A stretch of DNA of 40,977 bases from the NCBI RefSeq assembly GCF_000730645.1, contig NZ_BBIU01000038.1, positions 1 through 40,977 on the forward strand, given 5' to 3'. This document shows, in pieces, positions 28,272-36,708 of this stretch. Origin of the DNA: Pseudomonas parafulva NBRC 16636 = DSM 17004. GTDB lineage: Bacteria > Pseudomonadota > Gammaproteobacteria > Pseudomonadales > Pseudomonadaceae. Numbering within the stretch: position 1 is the stretch's first letter; each line of letters starts with the position of its first letter. Made by a program: the position numbers and the translations under genes. Under the pieces are notes generated by a model, which saw only the letters and a list, made by a program, of their open reading frames with translations, did not search any database and had not been told where the DNA came from.

Positions 28272-28552
28272 GATCCATGAGCCATTGATCCATCTCCACC
28301 GCTAGATTCCGCTTCGAGTGGATCCTCCCGAATAGTACCCTTCGTCAGCGCCGTCCTGCCGGGAGCAATCGCTGCCGCAACCATGTGAGTATTGAGCTGG
28401 CGCTCTGTCCAACACAAGATGAATACACACCGTAGTTTTCCAAAATTTAGAAAAATTATTTCAAGCCCTATCAACCGAGTCACGCGGCAGGCGGTCTGAA
28501 GCAATGGTTCGTTTCACCATGCACTGAAAACCTACGCACGCTGAACATCAGG
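28272..28552. other. Intergenic stretch without a recognisable gene
   Basis: About 280 bp between the IS remnant and the next terminator. It includes an AT-rich patch near 28436-28475. Short frames exist, but none has a ribosome site and recognisable composition. Confidence 0.5.
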
Positions 28553-28578
28553 AAGGCTGCCAATTGGCAGCCTTTTTT
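28553..28578 (+). terminator. Strong terminator at the right edge of the accessory island
   Basis: A perfect palindrome, AAGGCTGCCAA/TTGGCAGCCTT, followed by T6 on the plus strand. It lies 28 bp past the LysR stop, so it may also end the lysR transcript from the other side. Confidence 0.88.
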
Positions 28579-28605
28579 ACGAGCGCAATTTGCCACTCAA
28601 CGTTT

Positions 28606-29502
28606 TCAGTCCAACCGCTGCATCCGCAGCTCGTGCGCAAGCATGTCAATGAAGGCCCTGACCTTGGCCGAACCATACTTGCTCTCCCTGTGCAGCACAT
28701 GAATCGGCCAGGGGGCCTCCTCGTATTCGGCCAGAATCACCTGCAACTGGCCGCTGGCCAACTCGTCTGCGACCTGATACGACAACAGCCGTGCAATCCC
28801 CAACCCACCGACGGCCGCCGCAATAGCCCCATCATTGCTGGTGACCATCAGCCGCGGCTTCATGCGCACCAGGGTGGGCTCATCGGTGACCCCGAAACGC
28901 CAGCCGGCCCTTGGGGAAAGGTTGGTGGTGCCGATCACGGCATGGTCGGACAAATCCGAGGGATGCCGTGGCATACCGTGGCGCGACAGGTACCCGGGCG
29001 AGGCGCACAACATGCGCCGCACCTGGCCCACGCGCAACGCCCTGAGCCCGGAGTCGGGTAACGGGCCGATGCGCACGGCCACATCCATGCCCTCCTCCAC
29101 CATGTTCACCACCCGGTCGAGAAAGTAGGCAGACACATCCACCTGCGGGTAGTGCTGCAGGTAGCGCACGATACAGGGCATGACAAATTTCTTGCCAAAC
29201 AGGCTAGGCGCCGTCACCGCCAGTTCCCCTTTAGGGTTGGCGTTGATGCCGGCAGCGGCTTCGTTGGCCTCATGGAGGCTGGCCAGGATATGCCGTACGT
29301 CCTCCAGGTAGCGGCTGCCGGCTTCGGTCAGGCGTACGCTGCGCGTGGTACGCAGCAGCAGTTTGACCCCGAGCTGTTGTTCCAGGGCGCTGACCGCACG
29401 GGTGACGGCAGCCGCGGAGATATCCAGGCGGCGGGCGGCGGCGGCAAAGCTTTCCAGCTCACCGACTGCGACAAACACCTTCATCAGGTGGATCTGGTCC
29501 AT
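28606..29502 (-). CDS. LysR-family transcriptional regulator
   Basis: A 298-aa LTTR. The N-terminal winged HTH (about residues 3-60: FAAAARRLDISAAAVTRAVSALEQQLG, then LLLRTTRSVRLTEAG) and the periplasmic-binding-like effector domain from about 90 onward are complete. GGAG lies before the ATG at 29502. It is the last gene of a same-strand run (GST, FMN-binding protein, LysR), 47 bp downstream of the FMN-binding gene. LTTRs of this CrgA-like subgroup often control nearby oxidoreductases; its target is not evident. Confidence 0.92.
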   Translation of the reverse strand: MDQIHLMKVFVAVGELESFAAAARRLDISAAAVTRAVSALEQQLGVKLLLRTTRSVRLTEAGSRYLEDVRHILASLHEANEAAAGINANPKGELAVTAPSLFGKKFVMPCIVRYLQHYPQVDVSAYFLDRVVNMVEEGMDVAVRIGPLPDSGLRALRVGQVRRMLCASPGYLSRHGMPRHPSDLSDHAVIGTTNLSPRAGWRFGVTDEPTLVRMKPRLMVTSNDGAIAAAVGGLGIARLLSYQVADELASGQLQVILAEYEEAPWPIHVLHRESKYGSAKVRAFIDMLAHELRMQRLD

Positions 29503-29549
29503 TCAGGCTCCAAAGGCTCGAGGTAACGGTAGCAGGGTACACCGCGGGC

Positions 29550-30458
29550 TTATTCCTTGAGGGCCCAGCGCAGGGAAACAGCAGCTGGGCGCCACACTAC
29601 CTGCTCCACACGCAACGCCCATAACCGCTGTGCGCCTTCAAACAGGTGAACCGCGGGGCTTTCCAGCAGTACCTCGGCGTGCCCGCTTAGCTGCAGCACG
29701 CTGCCGCTGGTGAAATCAATGAACAGCAAACCGGCCAGCGGGTTCAGCAGCAGGTTGCCCAGCGTGTTGAAGTGCAGGTTGCCAGCATAGTCCGGGATGG
29801 TCAGAACACTGCCTGCTACCTTGATGAACCCCGGACTGCCGCCACGGTGAGACACATCGACCGAGCGCTTGCCGTCGTCATGCTCCACGTAGCTGGCAAC
29901 GAAGAAGGTATCGGCGGCCTGGATCAATGTTCGGGTGGCCGCGCTCAGGGTGGTTGATTCCTCACGTCGCTGGGCGGGCGCATCGACGCGCTTGTAGTCA
30001 CGCGGCTGAATGTAGCGCGGGCAGTTACCAAAGGATTGCTCCACTGTGACCTGCAACTGGCCTGACGCCGAGTGGCGGATCTGCCCATTGAGACGGTTGC
30101 GTCGACGCGTGTGCAGTTCGATACCCAGCAACCCAATGGCCTGCCCAGGCCGCAACCCGGGGGTAGCGGGGTCATCCACTGATAACCCGGCGTCGATGGT
30201 CAGTTGTTGGGGGCTCGGGGAACGGATGAACCCCTCCGGCCCCTCCAGCAGGGTTGCCCAAGGCCGGCCCTGGGCATCCACACTGGCCGCCACCAGGAAC
30301 GGCAGTTGCTGGAAAAAGCTGCGGTGCTGCTCGGGCATGTGGTCACGAATGACCTTTTGCCCGACCGCCTCCATGCGCGCCGCTACCCCGGCCATTTCCT
30401 GCAGGCTTTTCTCGCCCGCATGCCAAGGTGAGGCGCGGTGGTGCTGAGGCTGTTCCAT
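29550..30458 (-). CDS. Pyridoxamine 5'-phosphate oxidase-like FMN-binding protein
   Basis: A 302-aa protein of the split-barrel flavin-binding superfamily. An N-terminal barrel (FFQQLPFLVAASVDAQGRPWATLLEGPEGF region) and a second barrel (AADTFFVASYV, HRGGSPGFIK, IPDYAGNLHFNTLGNLLLNPLAGLLFIDF) are visible; the second carries the typical PNPOx-like phosphate-binding pattern. Proteins of this type reduce or bind flavin-linked substrates; the substrate is unknown. It starts 27 nt after the GST gene with AGGAG in the gap, so the two are an operon. Confidence 0.85.
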   Translation of the reverse strand: MEQPQHHRASPWHAGEKSLQEMAGVAARMEAVGQKVIRDHMPEQHRSFFQQLPFLVAASVDAQGRPWATLLEGPEGFIRSPSPQQLTIDAGLSVDDPATPGLRPGQAIGLLGIELHTRRRNRLNGQIRHSASGQLQVTVEQSFGNCPRYIQPRDYKRVDAPAQRREESTTLSAATRTLIQAADTFFVASYVEHDDGKRSVDVSHRGGSPGFIKVAGSVLTIPDYAGNLHFNTLGNLLLNPLAGLLFIDFTSGSVLQLSGHAEVLLESPAVHLFEGAQRLWALRVEQVVWRPAAVSLRWALKE

Positions 30459-30485
30459 AACGGCGCTCCTCGTGAGGGCGGAGTG

Positions 30486-31115
30486 TCAGGCGCTGGTCTG
30501 CAACCCGATGACGGTGCGCGGCATGGGCACGAAACCAGGCAACCCTTCGATGCGCGCCAGCCAGTTACGCACGTTGATGTAAGGCTCCAGCGATACGTTG
30601 CCCTCAGGGGCATGGGCAATGTAGGAGTAGTTGGCGACGTCAGCGATGGTGGGTGTATCACCCGTGAGGAAGGGTGCTTTGCCCAACTCGGCGTCCATTA
30701 CCTTGAGCAGGGTGTGGGCGCGGGCGATCACTTCGTCGGTGTTGAACGAGGCCCCGAATACGGTAACCAGCCGGGCCGCAGCAGGGCCAAACGCCAACGG
30801 CCCTGCCGCCACCGATAGCCAGCGCTGCACACGTGCAGCCGCCGCAGGGGCCTCCGGCAACCAGGCCCCCTCGCCGTATTGCTTGGCCAGGTAGACCAGG
30901 ATGGCGTTGGAGTCAGCGATCACAGTGCCATTATCCTCAATGACCGGCACCTGCCCGAACGGGTTGAGCGCCAGGAAATCCGGCTGCTTGTGTGCCCCCT
31001 TTGCCAAGTCGACAAGCACCTGTTCGGTTGGCAGCCCGAGGAGAGAGAGCATGAGTTCGATACGGTGGGCGTGGCCAGACTTGGGGAAGTTGTAAAGCTT
31101 GATGGGGCGAGGCAT
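30486..31115 (-). CDS. Glutathione S-transferase family protein
   Basis: A 209-aa GST. The N-terminal thioredoxin-like domain starts IKLYNFPKSGHAHRIELML and has the cis-Pro element FGQVPVIEDNG and ADSNAILVYLAKQYG, typical of bacterial GSTs. The C-terminal helical domain has the conserved LTGDTPTIADVANYSYIAHA motif. AGGAG precedes ATG 31115. Cotranscribed with the FMN-binding protein; a role in detoxification or redox stress is inferred only from family and neighbours. Confidence 0.92.
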   Translation of the reverse strand: MPRPIKLYNFPKSGHAHRIELMLSLLGLPTEQVLVDLAKGAHKQPDFLALNPFGQVPVIEDNGTVIADSNAILVYLAKQYGEGAWLPEAPAAAARVQRWLSVAAGPLAFGPAAARLVTVFGASFNTDEVIARAHTLLKVMDAELGKAPFLTGDTPTIADVANYSYIAHAPEGNVSLEPYINVRNWLARIEGLPGFVPMPRTVIGLQTSA

Positions 31116-31259
31116 GGCTTGAACTCCTGGTCAGCACCGGGGTGGGCTGGTGGAGCACATGCTGCACCGGATCACAACGCAGAGGAATCAGTGTGCGGGG
31201 TAATCCATAATTGCGTGGGGTGGAATAATAAGACCATTAGTCGTGATTGAAGGCCTAGG

Positions 31260-31286
31260 GCGGGCGAGCCCTCTCCCACAGACAGG
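31260..31286. repeat. Pseudomonas REP-like element
   Basis: GCGGGCGAGCCCTCTCCCAC followed by AGACAGG closely resembles the right half of the abundant P. putida REP consensus (GCGGGCAAGCCCGCTCCCAC..). It lies in the gap between the GST gene and the SDR gene. The assignment is from memory of the consensus. Confidence 0.5.
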
Positions 31287-31331
31287 TACACACTTAATGC
31301 AACACCTGGTCCTGTAGGAGAGTGATGACTG

Positions 31332-32060
31332 CTACATATCAAACGCCGAAGGTAGCACCACCATGTCGCGGATGGTCACATTGCGAGGGCGCGTGAGCAT
31401 GTACATGACCGCATCGGCCACCACACAGGGTTCTATGAGGCTGCCAAGGGCCAGGGCTTTCTGCAGGTTTTCTGCCGGCCAGTCAGCGAGCAAGGCGCTG
31501 TTGACCGGGCCGGGGGACACGGCCGCTACCCTGATACCCTGGTCTTTGACCTGGCGGCGCAAGGTTTGTACGAAGCAGTTCACGGCCCACTTCGACGCCG
31601 AGTACACAGGCTCCCAAGGGACAGGGAAATGCCCGGCGACCGAGCCTGTGACGATGATGTCGCCGGTGCCTTGGGCGACCATGTGTGGCAGCACAGCGTT
31701 GATGTTCTTTATGACCGCGTTGACGTTGAGGTTGAGCATGCGGTCGATGGCCAGGGGGTCGGCCTCGGTGAAGTTGCCACCCAGGTAGCTGCCTGCGTTG
31801 GCATAGAAAATATCCAACCCGCCGGCCTGATCCACAATCCCTTTGAGCAGAGTGGCACAGCTGTCGTTGTCCAGTAGGTCGATCACCAACGGTGTCGCCT
31901 GCGGCCCAAGCCGCTCACATGCAAGCCCAAGGGCGGTTTCATCCCGGTCTATCAAGACCACGTGGGCCCCCGCCAGGGTCATTGCTTCTGCGGTGGCCAA
32001 GCCGATGCCAGAGGCGGCACCCGTGATTGCTGCAACCTTTCCTTCCAGTTGATAGGACAT
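31332..32060 (-). CDS. Short-chain dehydrogenase, ribitol 2-dehydrogenase-like
   Basis: A 242-aa SDR with the NAD-binding TGAASGIG (residues 13-20), NAG (88-90), and the catalytic Ser140, Tyr153, Lys157 (YSASK). The whole pattern, LDIFYANAGSYLGG, WEPVYSASKWAV, and the C-terminal NVTIRDMVVLP, closely follows Klebsiella ribitol 2-dehydrogenase as I remember it. It would oxidise a polyol (ribitol to D-ribulose). Start at ATG 32060 has GGAG 6 nt upstream; a longer frame to 32150 overlaps operator A. Two LacI operators lie upstream. Confidence 0.85.
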   Translation of the reverse strand: MSYQLEGKVAAITGAASGIGLATAEAMTLAGAHVVLIDRDETALGLACERLGPQATPLVIDLLDNDSCATLLKGIVDQAGGLDIFYANAGSYLGGNFTEADPLAIDRMLNLNVNAVIKNINAVLPHMVAQGTGDIIVTGSVAGHFPVPWEPVYSASKWAVNCFVQTLRRQVKDQGIRVAAVSPGPVNSALLADWPAENLQKALALGSLIEPCVVADAVMYMLTRPRNVTIRDMVVLPSAFDM

Positions 32061-32111
32061 ATTCAGCTCCTGCTTGCCTTCGTGAGGCATGTTGTAATTG
32101 TTTGGGCAGAA

Positions 32112-32196
32112 ATGTTCACGTCTACATTTTTGGCCGTTCAGCCTTGTCACGGAGCTGAATCTAGAGGCGTGATGAGCAGAATGTCAACGTCTACAT
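32112..32196 (-). promoter_or_regulatory. Operator pair A/B upstream of the ribitol-dehydrogenase-like gene
   Basis: ATGTTCACGTCTACAT (32112-32127) and ATGTCAACGTCTACAT (32181-32196) are near-palindromes with the shared frame ATGTnnACGTnnACAT. Start-to-start distance is 69 bp. The same element occurs twice between the LacI gene and the kinase. Confidence 0.8.
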
Positions 32197-32235
32197 TTGT
32201 AAGCGAATACGTTGATGCTGACTCGGGCTGCCGCC

Positions 32236-33234
32236 TCAGCTATGCAACGTGCCTTGGATTGTGAGGTCTGCCTGGGTGCGATCGGGCTCGTCTATGGCTT
32301 TGAACAACATGCCAATGGCGCCCGCGCCGGCTTCGTAGCTACTGTGGCTGACACACGCAATGGGCTCGCCATATAGTTCGGCGTACGGAACTTGATCGAT
32401 GCTGAACAGCTGGATGTCCGCCCTCGACAGCCCTTGCCTGCGCAGCGCTTCCAAAGCGCCCAGGGTCATCAGGTTGTTCAGCCCGAAGATGACCTGAGGC
32501 CGCGCTCCGCCTTGCAGGTAGGCAGCGGTCCGGTCGCATGCAGGCGCCTGTGTGTAGTCACCCTCAAGCACATCGAGGGTAACTGGATCTGAACATTCCT
32601 CTACCGCCTTGCGGATCCCGGCAAGGCGGGCCTGGGTGATGGCCGAGCGCGCGGGGCCACCTACCACGAGCACGTGGCGATGACCTTGGGCAAGCACCGC
32701 CCGCATCCCCCGCAAACCGCTTTCTTCATTATCCAGGTATACGCCGGCGAACGTGGCATCGTGGAGCTTCCTGTCGATCTGCACTACCGGTATGGCGGCC
32801 TGCTCCAACTTGGGGAGGTAGGCTGGGCAATAATCTTCAGCGTCTGAAACCACTGACAGAATAATGCCTGCCACTTGGTAGCTGAGCAGCGTGTCGACTG
32901 CCTTCTCCTCAAGCGCCGGGGAGCCATCTGTGTCGAAAAGCATCAAGGTGTAGTCCCGGCGCTTGGCTTCGCGGGTAATGGCTTTGATGATTTCGCCATA
33001 AAAGGGATTGTCCAGGCTGGCGGTCACCAGGCCGATCAACCGGCTTTCCTGGTTTTTCAGGCTGCGGGCAAATGCATTGGGCACGTAATTGAGCTCGCGG
33101 GCCACTTCAAGAATGTGCGCCAGGGTCGACTTCTTGACTTTCTCCGGCTGGTTGAGCGCTCGCGATACGGTGACGGTCGTCATGTTCACGCGCTTGGCGA
33201 TATCGGTGATCGTAGCTTTACCAGGTTTGGCCAT
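32236..33234 (-). CDS. LacI-family transcriptional regulator of the polyol module
   Basis: A 332-aa repressor with the N-terminal LacI HTH (ITDIAKRVNMTTVTVSRALNQPEKV) and hinge helix (YVPNAFARSLKN), then a type-I periplasmic-binding-like sugar domain. It lies between the SDR gene (same strand, 175 bp downstream) and the divergent kinase. Four matching operators flank it in two pairs, one pair in its own promoter region, so autoregulation and control of both enzymes are likely. There is no strong ribosome site before ATG 33234. The inducer is presumably the polyol or its keto-sugar (inference). Confidence 0.9.
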   Translation of the reverse strand: MAKPGKATITDIAKRVNMTTVTVSRALNQPEKVKKSTLAHILEVARELNYVPNAFARSLKNQESRLIGLVTASLDNPFYGEIIKAITREAKRRDYTLMLFDTDGSPALEEKAVDTLLSYQVAGIILSVVSDAEDYCPAYLPKLEQAAIPVVQIDRKLHDATFAGVYLDNEESGLRGMRAVLAQGHRHVLVVGGPARSAITQARLAGIRKAVEECSDPVTLDVLEGDYTQAPACDRTAAYLQGGARPQVIFGLNNLMTLGALEALRRQGLSRADIQLFSIDQVPYAELYGEPIACVSHSSYEAGAGAIGMLFKAIDEPDRTQADLTIQGTLHS

Positions 33235-33315
33235 GTCGTATCAGCATCAGGAGGCGGTGCGTCGAGGGTACACGCAACATTGTCAGGTGAAAAATGCCGT
33301 GCTAGCTTTATTTCA

Positions 33316-33399
33316 ATGTTGACGTTTACATTACCTGCCGATTTGACCCAGCTCTAATCCTGGGTCTTCACACAAGGTCCAAAATGTAGACGTCAACAT
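33316..33399 (+). promoter_or_regulatory. Operator pair C/D between the LacI gene and the FGGY kinase
   Basis: ATGTTGACGTTTACAT (33316-33331) and ATGTAGACGTCAACAT (33384-33399) share the frame ATGTnnACGTnnACAT. Start-to-start distance is 68 bp, nearly the same as pair A/B. Operator D ends about 32 nt before the kinase start. Confidence 0.82.
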
Positions 33400-33430
33400 G
33401 AGCCAATAAAAACAACCAAAGGATGTGCTC

Positions 33431-35068
33431 ATGAACTATGTAGTTGGGGTAGACATCGGTACGCAGAGTACCAAGGCACTGCTGATTTCAACTCAAGGGG
33501 CGATCGTTGCTCAGGCCTCCGTGGGCTACCAGGTCGAGCAGCCAGAACCACTCTGGGCGCAGCAATGGCCTGATGTGTGGCTGAAGGCGGTTTACCAGGC
33601 GGTCGCCAATGCCGTCGCCAGCAGCAGCATCCAGCCAAACGATATCAAAGCCATCTGTGTCAGCAGCCTGTATGGCGGGTCGGGCATACCGGTGGACACA
33701 GCGATGATGCCACTGCACCCGTGCCTCATCTGGATGGACCGCCGAGCCACGACAGAAGCTGACTGGGTTCGGCAGAATATCGACCTGGCCTACCTTCACG
33801 ACACGACCGGCAATGGTGTGGACAGCTACTACGGCTACACGAAGATGCTGTGGATCAAGCGCAACAGGCCAGACGTGTGGGCCAGGACGCATTATCTGCT
33901 GCCACCCAATAGCTACGTGCAGTATCACTTGAGCGGGTGTGTGGCCGTAGACCACAGTTCGGCAGGCAATATCGGTGGCGTGTACGACATCAAGCAACGC
34001 ACCTGGTCAGTTCCCCTACTCGAGCGCTTGGGGATCGACCCCCAGCTCATGCCGCAGCGCCTGGTCGACTCAGGTGAAGTCATTGGTGAACTGCTGCCTT
34101 CACCTGCCCGGCTGATGGGGCTTAGCCCTGGTATCCCGGTGGTGGCTGGTGGCGTGGACGCGGCGATGGCAACGCTCGCGGCCGGCGTGCTGACCCCGGG
34201 CAATCATGTAGCGATGCTCGGGACCAGCATGTGCTGGGGTTTCGTCAATCGCCGCACAGATGCACACCTAGGGCTTATCAGCATGCCCTACGTGCACAAG
34301 CCGGCCGATTACCTTTATATCTTCGGTGGCGCCATCACGGCGGGGGCTTCGATCAGTTGGTTTCGGGAGCAATTCTGTACACGGGAAAAACACGCGGCCG
34401 CCATGGGCGTTGGCGTGGACGTGCACCAGTTGATGGAGGACGAAGCAGGCAAAACCCCGCCGGGGGCAGACGGCTTGGTGTTCCTGCCCTATATGATGGG
34501 TGAACGCAGCCCCATCTGGGACGCCCAGGCCAGCGGCGCTTATGTAGGCCTGTCGTTGTACCACACCAGAGCGCACCTCTACCGTGCAGTACTGGAAGGG
34601 CTGGGCTATGCCCTGCGCCATAATATCGAGCGCGGTCGCCAGGGCGCCGAGCGCCTGGACCCGGAGTTGATCGTGGTAGGGGGCGCCGCAGCCTCCGACC
34701 TCTGGATGCAGATCATTGCCGATATAACCGGGTATCCGGTGCTTACCATCGAGCAAGCCGTAGAAGCACCGCTGGGCGCGGCCATGCTGGCAGCGCTGGC
34801 CACGGGCGACATTGACGACCTGGCCAGCGTACGTGGGTGGCGCACCCTTGAACGACGCGCCACGCCCAACCCTCGCACCCAGGCGCTATACGATCAGCTG
34901 TTCTCGGTCTATTGCGACCTGTATCCCGCGTTGAAGCCCAGTATGCACCGGCTGGCAGGGTTGCCGCCTACTGCGGATGAGCCGCTCAAGCTACCCACGC
35001 CGCTGAATATCCCGCCCGCCCCGCCTGCAGTTGAGGGCACTAGCGCCTACCTGCAACCGTCGGGCTAA
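33431..35068 (+). CDS. FGGY-family carbohydrate kinase (xylulokinase/ribulokinase-like)
   Basis: A 545-aa sugar kinase of the ASKHA fold. The N-terminal phosphate loop is VVGVDIGTQSTKALL, the catalytic Asp region VVAGGVDAAMATLAAG, the adenosine-site block AAASDLWMQIIADITGYPV, and GLSLYHTRAHLYRAVLEGLGYALR is the FGGY family signature region. About 40 Pro-rich residues extend the C-terminus. ATG 33431 has AAAGGA upstream and was preferred over a GTG two codons earlier. Substrate uncertain; the neighbouring ribitol-dehydrogenase-like SDR makes D-ribulose the best guess. No transporter gene is nearby. Confidence 0.88.
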   Translation: MNYVVGVDIGTQSTKALLISTQGAIVAQASVGYQVEQPEPLWAQQWPDVWLKAVYQAVANAVASSSIQPNDIKAICVSSLYGGSGIPVDTAMMPLHPCLIWMDRRATTEADWVRQNIDLAYLHDTTGNGVDSYYGYTKMLWIKRNRPDVWARTHYLLPPNSYVQYHLSGCVAVDHSSAGNIGGVYDIKQRTWSVPLLERLGIDPQLMPQRLVDSGEVIGELLPSPARLMGLSPGIPVVAGGVDAAMATLAAGVLTPGNHVAMLGTSMCWGFVNRRTDAHLGLISMPYVHKPADYLYIFGGAITAGASISWFREQFCTREKHAAAMGVGVDVHQLMEDEAGKTPPGADGLVFLPYMMGERSPIWDAQASGAYVGLSLYHTRAHLYRAVLEGLGYALRHNIERGRQGAERLDPELIVVGGAAASDLWMQIIADITGYPVLTIEQAVEAPLGAAMLAALATGDIDDLASVRGWRTLERRATPNPRTQALYDQLFSVYCDLYPALKPSMHRLAGLPPTADEPLKLPTPLNIPPAPPAVEGTSAYLQPSG

Positions 35069-35077
35069 GGTTTCAGC

Positions 35078-35629
35078 TCACGTTGCCGAATGCTGAAACG
35101 CATAGAGTTTGCGCACGGCATCGATCACCTGAGGCACGCATGCCTGGATATCCTGCTCGGACATCTGATCGAGCAGTTCAATGTTATCTTCCAGGCCGTG
35201 CAGCGAAATAGCCCTCAGCAGTGGCTCTTGCGCGGCGGGCAGTGCAGGCCAAGCGGCAACCTGTGTGCCGCGCATATAACCGAAACACCACTCTTCCATC
35301 ACCGTGACAGGCCCCTGCTCGCTTTCAGTTTCTTCGAACAGCGGTACGAAGTGGTCGACGTCTTCCTCCAACTGCTCCGCCACCTGGCTGGCATAGCGCA
35401 GCATCAGGGCCGTGTAGGCCTCCTCATGGGCCGGCTTCTTGAACTTCGGTACGCTGCCACCGGCCACGGCAGGCAACCATTCCCCGGGCTGCACAGTAGA
35501 CGGGGAGCTGGCCAATGCGGTGAAGAAGCCATTGAGCTCCGCAAGGTTGAGTACGGAGTAATCGTTACCGTAGGTGATGAGCAAGTCTTCGAGGCGGTCG
35601 AGCTCTTTATCAGTGAGCGTGGGGAGCAT
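35078..35629 (-). CDS. UPF0149 / YecA family protein
   Basis: A 183-aa protein of the UPF0149 (YecA/YgfB) family: the N-terminal LTDKELDRLEDLLITYG, the landmark LNLAELNGFFTALASSP, and the mid-domain EEWCFGYMRGTQVAAWPAL. The family's C-terminal SEC-C zinc motif is absent, so this is the single-domain form. Function poorly known. AGGA lies upstream of the ATG at 35629. It converges with the kinase, with only 9 bp between the two stops. Confidence 0.88.
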   Translation of the reverse strand: MLPTLTDKELDRLEDLLITYGNDYSVLNLAELNGFFTALASSPSTVQPGEWLPAVAGGSVPKFKKPAHEEAYTALMLRYASQVAEQLEEDVDHFVPLFEETESEQGPVTVMEEWCFGYMRGTQVAAWPALPAAQEPLLRAISLHGLEDNIELLDQMSEQDIQACVPQVIDAVRKLYAFQHSAT

Positions 35630-35721
35630 GTACAGGCATCCTGGGAAGTGGAACGTAGGGGCACACTAACATAGCTGATGCCTAGCGAGCCCGCGCAATC
35701 CTTGGGCGGGCCGCCCAACAG

Positions 35722-36708
35722 TCACTGCAACCAGCTTACCAGGCGGTGTTGATTGTTGCTGGCGAGCAAGAGCCATAAGAGGATCCGGCACTTGCGTGGA
35801 CAAAGCTGGCCTGCCATATGGATACCTTTCGCCTGCAGGTCTATCTCCCCACCGACAAAGCCGTAGGAAGACCGAGCCGTGGGACCACTGCCGGTGCGGG
35901 TGGCGACAACTACCGGCAACATTGATGCAATGCTTCCCAACGCTGCCGACCAACTTTCGGAGACATGACCTGCGCCGAAGCCGGCGATCACCAAACCTGC
36001 ATATCCAAGCTGCGTGACAGCCATCAGAAGATCTGTATCGGCGCCCAGGCATGACTCAAGCAGCGCTACCTTGTGATCAGTACGAAGAGGTAACGGCAGT
36101 GCCTCCTTTCTCTTGATTGCATGGTGATAAACGACAGAGCCCTCTAAAAGAAGGCCTAGCGGGCCGCAACTTGGGGACTTGAACGCAGACGTGGACAAGC
36201 TGGCTGCCTTGCGAACTCTAGACGCCGCATGAACCTGATCATCCATCACTACCAGCACGCCGCGGCCGCCACTGGTATCCGCCAAGGCAACCTGTGCTGC
36301 AGCGATGAGATTGCCAGGCCCATCATTACCAGGCTGACTGGCGGATCGCATGGCACCGGTCATGACTAACGGCGCATCAAATGGCCAAATCAGATCAAGG
36401 AAATAAGCAGTCTCCTCCAGGCTATCGGTACCTTGGGTCAAAATAACCGCCACAGCACCGGCTTCTACCTGAGATTTGGCCCACGCGAACACATCCAGCA
36501 AAGCAGGAAAATCCAGCGATGCACTGGGCAGGAGCGCCAGGGTTTCCACCTCAAGCAACGCCATAGCCTGCAATTCAGGAACTTGCGCCACCTGCTTCTC
36601 ACAACCGAGCGCTGGCTTCACGCCGCCTGCCAGCAAATCTTTCCTCATGCTGACCGTGCCGCCCAGGCTGGCAATGGCAAGTTTGGGTAATTGTTTAAGT
36701 GTGGTCAC
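35722..36708 (-). CDS. L-asparaginase family amidohydrolase
   Basis: A 328-aa type I/II asparaginase-fold protein. The first catalytic Thr18 is in ASLGGTVSM, and the second, Thr94-Asp95, in LTQGTDSLEETAYFLDL; MTGAMR and NDGPGNL follow as in the family. Starting at GTG 36708, it overlaps the stop codon of the upstream membrane-protein gene (GTGA), so the two are translationally coupled; the long open frame above this start is a shadow. By analogy it hydrolyses a side-chain amide; because its partners handle amides, the real substrate may be other than asparagine (inference). No clear signal peptide. Confidence 0.88.
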   Translation of the reverse strand: MTTLKQLPKLAIASLGGTVSMRKDLLAGGVKPALGCEKQVAQVPELQAMALLEVETLALLPSASLDFPALLDVFAWAKSQVEAGAVAVILTQGTDSLEETAYFLDLIWPFDAPLVMTGAMRSASQPGNDGPGNLIAAAQVALADTSGGRGVLVVMDDQVHAASRVRKAASLSTSAFKSPSCGPLGLLLEGSVVYHHAIKRKEALPLPLRTDHKVALLESCLGADTDLLMAVTQLGYAGLVIAGFGAGHVSESWSAALGSIASMLPVVVATRTGSGPTARSSYGFVGGEIDLQAKGIHMAGQLCPRKCRILLWLLLASNNQHRLVSWLQ

